DNA of 7,609 nt from Gallionellales bacterium UBA7399 (GTDB lineage: Bacteria > Pseudomonadota > Gammaproteobacteria > Burkholderiales > Gallionellaceae): NCBI GenBank assembly GCA_002470125.1, contig DKNB01000072.1:420-8028 (forward strand), read 5' to 3'. Position numbers and translations under genes: made by a program. The stretch's first letter is position 1. Every line of letters begins with the position of its first letter. Shown here in pieces: positions 1 to 6,074 of this stretch. A model generated the notes under the pieces. That model was not told the DNA's origin. It searched no databases and saw only the letters and a program-made list of their open reading frames with translations.

Positions 1-1855
1 ACATCACACCGAGGTCTTTGTTACCTCGGGCGCGCACCGCAACGGCACCTGCTGCTTTTTCTTTGTCGCCAACGACCAAGATGTAGGGCAGCTTTTGCAT
101 TGAATGCTCACGTATTTTATAGGTAATTTTCTCGTTACGCAAATCCAAGTGCGTGCGAAACCCGGCTGATTTCAATATTTCCGCAACTTGTGCTGCATAA
201 TCATTTTGCGCTTGCGAGATATTCAGTACGACCATCTGGATTGGCGCCAACCAAAGCGGGAAGGCGCCCGCATGGTGCTCAATCAGGATACCAATAAAGC
301 GCTCCAGCGAGCCAAGAATGGCACGATGCAGCATCACTGGCACCTTACGTGTGTTATCTTCGTCCACATACTCCGCACCCAGGCGCGCCGGCAAGTTAAA
401 GTCCAACTGGATGGTGCCGCATTGCCATACACGCCCCAAGGTATCCTTCAGAGAAAATTCAATTTTAGGCCCGTAAAATGCTCCCTCCCCAGGTTGTAGC
501 TCGTATTCCAAGGCATTTTGACGCAATGCTGCAGCTAGCGCTTCTTCTGCCTTATCCCAAATGACATCGGAGCCCACGCGTTTCTCGGGACGAGTGGACA
601 GCTTAACCAGGACATCATTGAATCCAAAGTCTGCGTATACCCTCTGCAGCATCACAATAAAATCCGCCACCTCGCTCTCGATCTGCCGCTCGGTACAAAA
701 GATATGCGCATCATCTTGAGTAAATCCTCTCACACGCATCAAGCCATGCAGAGAGCCGGATGGTTCGTTACGATGACATGATCCGAATTCCGCCAAGCGC
801 ATAGGTAGTTCGCGATAACTATGCAAGCCGTGATTGAAGATTTGCACGTGCCCCGGACAGTTCATTGGTTTGACTGCAAAATCTCGTGCCTCGGAGTGGG
901 TGGTGAACATGTTGTCTTGGTAGTTTTCCCAGTGCCCAGATTTTTCCCAGAGTGTCTGATCCATCATGGTCGGGGTGCGCACCTCTTGGTATCCATACTC
1001 ACCAAACTTGGCACGCATATAAGTCTCGACTACCTGCCAAACAGCCCAGCCGTTCGGATGCCAAAAGACCATGCCGGGCGCATCATCCTGCATGTGAAAT
1101 AAGCTCAGCTGCTTGGCAAGCTTTCTGTGGTCGCGCTTTTCTGCCTCCTCTAAGCGATACAGATAACTATCAAGCTCTTCTTTTTTTGCCCAAGCTGTGC
1201 CATAAATACGCTGCAGCATCGCATTGCGTTGGTCGCCACGCCAGTATGCACCTGCAACACTCATCAATTTAAATGACTTAAGCTTTCCCGTAGATGGAAC
1301 ATGTGGGCCACGACACAAATCCGTAAAGCCACCCTCGGTATAAAGTGACACGACCTGCCCGGCAGGTATAGATTCTATTATCTCGGCCTTATAGTGCTCC
1401 CCTAGGTTTTTAAAGTAGGCCACCGCCTCGTCGCGTGACACCTCCTTGCGAGTTATAGGAACATCAAGCTTTGCCAGCTCCACCATTCGCTTCTCAAGTG
1501 CAATCAAATCATCTGGGGTAAATGGACGCGCATATGAAAAATCATAATAGAAGCCATTCTCAATCACTGGGCCAATGGTTACCTGCGCATCTGGAAATAA
1601 TTCTTTGACCGCGTATGCCAAAAGATGTGCGGTGGAATGGCGAATAATCTCCAAGCCGTCCTCGTCCTTGTCAGTCACAATGGCCAATCTCACATCGGCG
1701 GAGATTAGGTGCGAGGTGTCAACCAGCTGACCATCAACCTTGCCAGCCAATGCCGCACGCGCCAAACCAGAGCCTATGCTCTGCGCAACTTCGGCGACAG
1801 TAACGGGTTGTAAAAAATCACGCTGGGAGCCATCTGGCAATGTAATACAAGGCAT
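1..1855 (-). CDS. thrS: Threonyl-tRNA synthetase, C-terminal end cut off by the window edge
   Basis: This class II aminoacyl-tRNA synthetase charges tRNA(Thr) with threonine in the cytoplasm. Reading the minus strand from the ATG at 1855-1853 gives 618 uninterrupted codons to the window edge, against about 640 for the full-length family, so about 20 residues are missing. Domains in order are an N-terminal TGS domain (about 1-62, opening MPCITLPDGS), the editing domain with H73 and H77 in HSTAHLL and C181/H185 in DLCRGPH, the catalytic core (about 245-535), and an anticodon-binding domain (from about 540). The presumed zinc ligands C333 (MNCPGH), H384 (DDAHIF) and H510 (VMLHRA) are all present, as is motif 2 (FGSCHRNEPSGSLHG). 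The start fits the family's usual N-terminus, but no Shine-Dalgarno sequence is visible and an in-frame TGA lies 13 codons upstream. The gene diverges from the plus-strand genes and shows no sign of damage. Confidence 0.97.
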   Translation of the reverse strand, partial: MPCITLPDGSQRDFLQPVTVAEVAQSIGSGLARAALAGKVDGQLVDTSHLISADVRLAIVTDKDEDGLEIIRHSTAHLLAYAVKELFPDAQVTIGPVIENGFYYDFSYARPFTPDDLIALEKRMVELAKLDVPITRKEVSRDEAVAYFKNLGEHYKAEIIESIPAGQVVSLYTEGGFTDLCRGPHVPSTGKLKSFKLMSVAGAYWRGDQRNAMLQRIYGTAWAKKEELDSYLYRLEEAEKRDHRKLAKQLSLFHMQDDAPGMVFWHPNGWAVWQVVETYMRAKFGEYGYQEVRTPTMMDQTLWEKSGHWENYQDNMFTTHSEARDFAVKPMNCPGHVQIFNHGLHSYRELPMRLAEFGSCHRNEPSGSLHGLMRVRGFTQDDAHIFCTERQIESEVADFIVMLQRVYADFGFNDVLVKLSTRPEKRVGSDVIWDKAEEALAAALRQNALEYELQPGEGAFYGPKIEFSLKDTLGRVWQCGTIQLDFNLPARLGAEYVDEDNTRKVPVMLHRAILGSLERFIGILIEHHAGAFPLWLAPIQMVVLNISQAQNDYAAQVAEILKSAGFRTHLDLRNEKITYKIREHSMQKLPYILVVGDKEKAAGAVAVRARGNKDLGVM

Positions 1856-1943
1856 ACGATTTATATGTTCATTAAATAAAGGGTGGCACACTCAAGCAAA
1901 CTATAAAGACAGGGTGGGAGTAACAAGCGGCAACATCATGCTT

Positions 1944-1976
1944 ATTATATGTTAAATTACTGGTGATCACTTTCAA
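1944..1976 (-). promoter_or_regulatory. Possible sigma70 promoter for thrS
   Basis: On the minus strand a perfect TATAAT (1949-1944) lies about 88 bases upstream of the thrS start. TTGAAA (1976-1971) is the best -35 match, but the spacer is 21 bases, longer than the preferred 17. The predicted transcript would have a leader of roughly 80 bases. An 8-base palindrome GTGATCAC (1963-1970) falls inside the spacer and could be an operator or chance. The -10 match is seen; the promoter role is inferred. Confidence 0.3.
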
Positions 1977-2081
1977 TTATTTACAAGCTCACCTCATTAC
2001 AAGAATATTTATGAACTCCTGGTCTGAATGCAATCTGCCGCACTCAGTCGCAACTAACGCACACCAAAAACTACCGGATCA

Positions 2082-2516
2082 GTGACCCAACACATGCAAA
2101 TCGAGACCAGATACACCTTATCAGAGGACGGTAGCGAGGTCACCGACACCAAAACGCAGCTCATTTGGAGGCGCTACCCAGAGGGCATGATGGCAAACAA
2201 TGTCGGCCACACCGGAACGCCGACCGCGCACACCTGGGATCAGGCACTCACGCTAGCCAATGATGTCGCATTGACTTGCAGCAAGGCGTGGCGCCTGCCC
2301 ACCGTAAAAGAGCTGTCGAGTATTGTGGACGCCAACTTCACAAACCCGGCGATCGATACGCATATCTTCCCGGGAACCTCCACCACTCCATTTTGGTCGG
2401 CCTCACCCGTGGACGGCAACCCATCCAAAGCTTGGTATGTTATGTTCTACGGTGGCTTCATGAATACCTACGTCTGTGGCGGCAAGCTTCAGGTGCGCTT
2501 GGTTCGCTCCAATTAA
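2082..2516 (+). CDS. DUF1566 / Lcl_C domain protein, first paralogue
   Basis: This is a 144-residue protein made almost entirely of one DUF1566 (Lcl C-terminal) domain, about residues 10-143. Family hallmarks are SEDGSEVTDTKTQLIW near the start, AWRLPTVKELSSIVD in the middle (69-83), FPGT (96-99), FWSASP (104-109), WYVMFYGG (118-125) and the closing VRLVRSN. The domain is thought to adopt a C-type-lectin-like fold and occurs in surface or ligand-binding proteins; the function here is unknown. There is no signal peptide, lipobox or membrane segment, which is unusual for a family often found in exported proteins. The GTG start at 2082 has only a GGA triplet three bases upstream; an in-frame ATG at 2094 (residue 5) is an alternative. 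The gene ends in tandem stops TAA TAG. It precedes pbpG and is about 46% identical to the paralogue at 3894-4355. The gene call is firm, the role open. Confidence 0.85.
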   Translation: MTQHMQIETRYTLSEDGSEVTDTKTQLIWRRYPEGMMANNVGHTGTPTAHTWDQALTLANDVALTCSKAWRLPTVKELSSIVDANFTNPAIDTHIFPGTSTTPFWSASPVDGNPSKAWYVMFYGGFMNTYVCGGKLQVRLVRSN

Positions 2517-2637
2517 TAGCACAGCTAGGGCGAAATCTTATACCCAGGTCAAACAAACGCATCCACCACCTCAACCCCCATGCGGTCTGCGCTACAGCCA
2601 GCCGTCATAATTGCCGCACACAACAAGCACAGAGGCC

Positions 2638-2666
2638 TTGGATTTATTGCTGTGGTGCTGTATGCT
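2638..2666 (+). promoter_or_regulatory. Possible sigma70 promoter for pbpG
   Basis: TTGGAT (2638-2643) and TATGCT (2661-2666) are separated by exactly 17 bases. They match the sigma70 consensus at 3 of 6 and 4 of 6 positions. Transcription would begin near 2673, about 25 bases before the preferred pbpG start at 2698. That placement supports the short-start model, because the alternative start at 2611 would then lie upstream of the transcript. This is inferred from spacing and partial matches only. Confidence 0.3.
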
Positions 2667-2697
2667 CCGCCCCATAGCTTTTACATGTCGAGAGAAT

Positions 2698-3612
2698 ATG
2701 CACAGCAGACTTGCCCCATTGCTCTTGTTGTCAATATCTGTTTTTATGTTGGCTTATACGCCAGTAACGTATGCCGCATCCGACAAAGAAAATACGCAAC
2801 AACCATCAAGAAAATCAAGCAAGGTAGCACCGAAGCACTCCTCCTCACCAAGACTAGGCTCCTCAATCGCACTTATTTACGACGAACAGGATCAGCGCGC
2901 CATTTATAGTAAAAATGCGAACGTTGTTGCCCCCATTGCCTCCATCACTAAGCTGATGACCGCCATGGTGGTACTAGATGCGGGGCTTCCGCTAGAAGAA
3001 GAAATTACTATTGGGGCATCTGATTTTGACACCCTAAAGGGTAGTCACTCACGCATGCGTATTGGCATGACTTTAACACGCGGAGAGCTGCTAAATCTTG
3101 CACTGATGTCTTCCGAGAACCGTGCAGCGGCTGCGCTAGCCCGCACCTACCCAGGCGGCACCAGCGCAGCAGTGGCAATGATGAATGCCAAGGCGCTTGA
3201 GCTAGGCATGCAACAAACCCATTTTCGTGACTCTACCGGCCTGAACAGCAACAACACCTCTACCGCACAGGACTTGGTAAAAATGCTGATCGCGGCACAG
3301 CAGTACAAGCTCATCCACCAGTACAGCACTACGACATCCCGATTAATTTCGGCGGCCGGATTCCCCCCGCTACACTTTAAAAACACTAATCCATTAGTTA
3401 AAAATGCATCTTGGAATATAGGCATTAGCAAGACTGGTTACATCAGCGAGGCGGGGCGATGTCTCGTAATGCACGCTCATATCATGCACCGCCCGGTGGT
3501 TATTGTATTACTAGACTCACAGGGAAAACACACACGTGTTGGTGATGCCAATCGTGTAAAAAAATGGATGGAGAGCACCGCCACGCGTGGCTTAACCATT
3601 CGACGTAGTTAG
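2698..3612 (+). CDS. pbpG: D-alanyl-D-alanine endopeptidase, PBP7 type
   Basis: This is a serine penicillin-binding protein of the peptidase S11 family, expected in the periplasm, where PBP7-type enzymes cut D-Ala-meso-DAP cross-bridges in peptidoglycan. Numbered from the chosen ATG, the 304-residue product has the three penicilloyl-serine motifs: SITK with nucleophile S82 and K85, SEN (139-141) and KTG (245-247). Residues 1-26 form a signal peptide: MHSR, then a hydrophobic run from L5 to V23, with likely cleavage after TYA or TYAA. A Ser/Lys-rich linker (about 30-53) follows. The length is close to E. coli PBP7 (about 310). The frame stays open upstream to an ATG at 2611, but that would put 29 non-signal residues before the hydrophobic segment. 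The ATG at 2698 has a purine-rich GAGAGA just upstream and gives a proper signal peptide. S11 carboxypeptidases such as DacA are larger and carry a C-terminal domain not seen here. Confidence 0.9.
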   Translation: MHSRLAPLLLLSISVFMLAYTPVTYAASDKENTQQPSRKSSKVAPKHSSSPRLGSSIALIYDEQDQRAIYSKNANVVAPIASITKLMTAMVVLDAGLPLEEEITIGASDFDTLKGSHSRMRIGMTLTRGELLNLALMSSENRAAAALARTYPGGTSAAVAMMNAKALELGMQQTHFRDSTGLNSNNTSTAQDLVKMLIAAQQYKLIHQYSTTTSRLISAAGFPPLHFKNTNPLVKNASWNIGISKTGYISEAGRCLVMHAHIMHRPVVIVLLDSQGKHTRVGDANRVKKWMESTATRGLTIRRS

Positions 3613-3643
3613 TATTTACGTGTACGCACGATAATTCAGCCAA

Positions 3644-3660
3644 GACAAGAAAAACTTGTC
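3644..3660. repeat. Perfect 6-bp inverted repeat with A5 loop after pbpG
   Basis: GACAAG (3644-3649) and CTTGTC (3655-3660) are exact reverse complements around five A residues, 32 bases after the pbpG stop. There is no T-run downstream on either strand, so it does not look like a standard intrinsic terminator. It could be a transcript hairpin or a dyad operator. The symmetry is seen; any function is inferred. Confidence 0.35.
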
Positions 3661-3744
3661 CGGGTGCATATCACCAATCTGCATAGACCAACTTCGCACT
3701 CAATTAATGCAGCAGAGCCAAATAGAACGCTCTGAGGTAGAATT

Positions 3745-3762
3745 CAACATTGGCAAATGTTG
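3745..3762. repeat. Perfect 7-bp inverted repeat with 4-base centre upstream of the second DUF1566 gene
   Basis: CAACATT (3745-3751) and AATGTTG (3756-3762) are exact reverse complements around GGCA. As RNA this is a hairpin with only two G-C pairs, followed by a partly T-rich TCATTATCTT, so it would be at best a weak terminator for pbpG. As DNA it is an 18-base dyad about 45-60 bases upstream of a candidate promoter, a plausible operator position. Confidence 0.4.
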
Positions 3763-3804
3763 TCATTATCTTACAATCACATATCTTCATAGAGAGTGGA
3801 GCAT

Positions 3805-3836
3805 TTGATGTAGCCGCATCAATCATTAGGTATAAT
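3805..3836 (+). promoter_or_regulatory. Possible sigma70 promoter for the second DUF1566 gene
   Basis: A perfect TATAAT lies at 3831-3836. The best -35 candidate is TTGATG (3805-3810), with a 20-base spacer, longer than the preferred 17. Transcription would start near 3843 and give a leader of about 50 bases before the ATG at 3894. Together with the upstream dyads this suggests the gene has its own transcription unit, possibly reading on into guaBA. The role is inferred. Confidence 0.35.
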
Positions 3837-3893
3837 TCAGTAGAACGCGGGCAACCCCTACCAACCACCAGTTAACTAACAGAAAGAATTAAC

Positions 3894-4355
3894 ATGCACA
3901 ATGAAACCAGCACCGAACAGAAACAGGCAGATGGCGCGGGTACACAGCCTTCAGCACGGTTTGTCATCTCCGAGGATGGGACCGAAGTTATAGACAACAG
4001 TACCGGTTTAATTTGGCGACGCAACACCGAAGGCATGACAGTTAGCATCGATGACTGCAGCGGAGTCCCCGCCACCTATGACCTAAATGGGGCGTTGGGG
4101 CTGGCTGCCAAAGAAGCAAAGGCCACAGGTAAGGCCTGGCGACTCCCCAAGGTAGAAGAGCTGTCAAGCATAGTAGACATGAGTCGAAAAGATCCATCAA
4201 TTGACCAGACCGTCTTCCCAGGAACGCCAGGATCTGCTTTTTTTACAGCCTCACCCGATGGCCCGCTATCGTGGTTTGTGAGCTTTTATCTGGGCAAGGT
4301 GTTCAGTGAATATAGTGAGGTTCCTAATCACGTACGCCTAGTGCGCTCCAACTAG
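3894..4355 (+). CDS. DUF1566 / Lcl_C domain protein, second paralogue
   Basis: This 153-residue protein has a polar, disorder-like N-terminal tail (1-20, rich in Q, T, E and G) followed by one DUF1566 domain (about 22-152). Shared family blocks are ISEDGTEVIDNSTGLIWRR (25-43), AWRLPKVEELSSIVD (81-95), FPGT (108-111), FTASP (117-121), WFVSFYLG (127-134) and VRLVRSN (147-153). The STGLIW block is closer to the usual D-x-x-TGL-x-W family form than in the first paralogue. No signal peptide, lipobox or transmembrane segment is visible. The ATG at 3894 has a purine-rich AGAAAGAA about seven bases upstream, a better ribosome site than the paralogue's. A run of seven T (4238-4244) encodes part of A-F-F-T. 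The gene sits 127 bases before guaB on the same strand. Function is unknown; ligand binding through a C-type-lectin-like fold is a family-level inference. Confidence 0.88.
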   Translation: MHNETSTEQKQADGAGTQPSARFVISEDGTEVIDNSTGLIWRRNTEGMTVSIDDCSGVPATYDLNGALGLAAKEAKATGKAWRLPKVEELSSIVDMSRKDPSIDQTVFPGTPGSAFFTASPDGPLSWFVSFYLGKVFSEYSEVPNHVRLVRSN

Positions 4356-4482
4356 TTATACACATCATGTGCTTAACAATTTGATCACAAGGAGCATCAT
4401 CAAAAGACCGCCAACAAATGCAAGGGAAGCCACGATCAGTGAGTCGTATCCGTCTGTAAATTTTTGCTAAGGTTAATTAATC

Positions 4483-5943
4483 ATGCGTATAACTAAAATG
4501 GGGTTAACTTTTGACGATGTCTTGCTAATTCCAGCGCACTCCAACGTGCTTCCGCGTGATGTAAGTTTACGTACTAAATTAACTCGCAACATCACCCTAA
4601 ATATTCCCCTGGTGTCGGCCGCTATGGACACCGTGACCGAGTCACGCCTAGCAATAGCATTGGCACAAGAGGGGGGGGTTGGCATCATTCATAAAAATAT
4701 GCCTCCGAAGATGCAGGCTGCGGAAGTATCCAAGGTCAAGCGCTTTGAAAGCGGAATGGTAAAAGATCCTATCACCGTTACATCTGGGATGACGGTACGT
4801 GACGTGCTAAACCTGATTCGCCAACACAACATTTCTGGGTTGCCGGTGGTACAGGGCAAACAGGTAATCGGCATTGTAACCAATCGTGATCTGCGTTTCG
4901 AAAGCAACCTTGATCAGCCTATTCAGAATATTATGACTCCGCGAGAGCGACTGATCACGGTAAAGAGAAATGCCAGCCGCGAAGAGGCACGTGGGCTAAT
5001 GCACCAGCATCGCATTGAGCGGGTGTTGGTGGTCAATGACGCGTTTGAGTTGTGTGGCCTATTTACGGTAAAGGACATTCTAAAATCTAACGAACATCCA
5101 CTAGCCTGCAAAGATGACTTAGGCCGCTTACGCGTTGGTGCAGCCATTGGTGTGGGCGAGGGTACAGACGAACGAGTCACCCTACTGGTGGAGGCTGGAG
5201 TGGACGTGCTCATAGTGGATACCGCCCATGGTCACGCACAAGGCGTTCTAGACCGCGTCCAATGGGTAAAAAAGAGATTCCCAAATGTAGAGGTTATTGG
5301 CGGAAACATTGCTACCGCCACCGCCGCCAAGGCTTTGGTGGATCACGGTGCAGATGGTGTCAAGGTGGGCATTGGTCCCGGCTCAATTTGCACGACCCGT
5401 ATGATTGCTGGTGTAGGGGTACCCCAAATAACCGCAATCCAGAATGTGGCTGAGGCACTACAAGGCTCTGGCGTGCCATTGATCGCGGATGGCGGGGTAC
5501 GATACTCGGGCGACATCGCAAAAGCAATCGCGGCGGGTGCGCACGTCGTGATGCTTGGTGGATTATTTGCTGGAACAGAGGAGGCCCCGGGAGAGGTTGA
5601 GTTATTCCAAGGTCGCTCCTACAAGTCTTACCGTGGTATGGGCAGTCTGGGTGCGATGCAGCAAGGTTCTAGCGATCGCTACTTTCAGGACAACGAGATT
5701 AACCAAGATAAACTGGTGCCGGAGGGGGTGGAGGGGCGGGTGCCCTACAAGGGCAGCGCACTAGCCGTTATTCACCAGCTGATGGGTGGCTTGCGTGCCA
5801 GCATGGGTTATCTAGGCTGCCCGGATGTCGCCACAGTACATACGAAGGCAGAGTTTGTACAGATTACATCTGCCGGGATTCGTGAGTCACATGTACACGA
5901 CGTACATATAACCAAAGAGGCACCAAACTATCACATTGATTAA
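4483..5943 (+). CDS. guaB: Inosine-5'-monophosphate dehydrogenase
   Basis: GuaB oxidises IMP to XMP with NAD+, the committed step of guanine nucleotide synthesis, in the cytoplasm and normally as a tetramer or octamer. The 486-residue product is full length. The TIM-barrel core starts with LTFDDVLLIPAHS (8-20) and is interrupted by two CBS domains (about 92-150 and 152-210), which bind nucleotides and regulate the enzyme in this family. The catalytic loop GPGSICTT places the nucleophile at C303. The phosphate-binding ADGGVRYSGD (335-344), GGLFAGTEE (359-367) and the mobile-flap residues SSDRYFQ (396-402) are intact. The ATG at 4483 has AAGG about ten bases upstream. A run of eight G (4671-4678) encodes conserved Gly residues within AQEGGVG. 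guaA follows on the same strand after 131 bases, so the pair is probably a guaBA operon. No clear PurR-like box is visible upstream. Confidence 0.98.
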   Translation: MRITKMGLTFDDVLLIPAHSNVLPRDVSLRTKLTRNITLNIPLVSAAMDTVTESRLAIALAQEGGVGIIHKNMPPKMQAAEVSKVKRFESGMVKDPITVTSGMTVRDVLNLIRQHNISGLPVVQGKQVIGIVTNRDLRFESNLDQPIQNIMTPRERLITVKRNASREEARGLMHQHRIERVLVVNDAFELCGLFTVKDILKSNEHPLACKDDLGRLRVGAAIGVGEGTDERVTLLVEAGVDVLIVDTAHGHAQGVLDRVQWVKKRFPNVEVIGGNIATATAAKALVDHGADGVKVGIGPGSICTTRMIAGVGVPQITAIQNVAEALQGSGVPLIADGGVRYSGDIAKAIAAGAHVVMLGGLFAGTEEAPGEVELFQGRSYKSYRGMGSLGAMQQGSSDRYFQDNEINQDKLVPEGVEGRVPYKGSALAVIHQLMGGLRASMGYLGCPDVATVHTKAEFVQITSAGIRESHVHDVHITKEAPNYHID

Positions 5944-6074
5944 TATTTATTGTTAATAATAGCGCTGGCAGCATGTCAAAATTTAACGCCATCGCCAATC
6001 ACAATTAAGGCAAGCCAAAACTGACAAGGGCTGCACATCAAATCGGCAATCACTGGTTCGCATTCAACAACACT

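Noticed and set aside
188..1272. Plus-strand open frames of about 100 codons opposite thrS
   Set aside because: They lie wholly within the well-supported minus-strand thrS frame and have no recognisable domain or ribosome site.
2611..2697. In-frame upstream extension of pbpG giving a 333-residue product
   Set aside because: It adds 29 residues with no family resemblance ahead of a good signal peptide, would bury that signal, and would start upstream of the plausible promoter at 2638-2666.
2580..2909. 109-codon plus-strand frame overlapping the pbpG signal-peptide region
   Set aside because: It is out of frame with pbpG, whose catalytic motifs fix the true frame, and has no recognisable domain.
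3644..3660. Intrinsic terminator for pbpG
   Set aside because: The stem is only 6 bp and is followed by CGGGTGCATA, not a T-run, so I list it only as an inverted repeat.
5973..6008. 11-codon frame MSKFNAIANHN between guaB and guaA
   Set aside because: It is too short, has no ribosome site and stops well before guaA; expected by chance.
6050..6074. tRNA T-arm-like GGTTCGCATTC before guaA
   Set aside because: No acceptor stem, D-arm or anticodon arm can be built around it.
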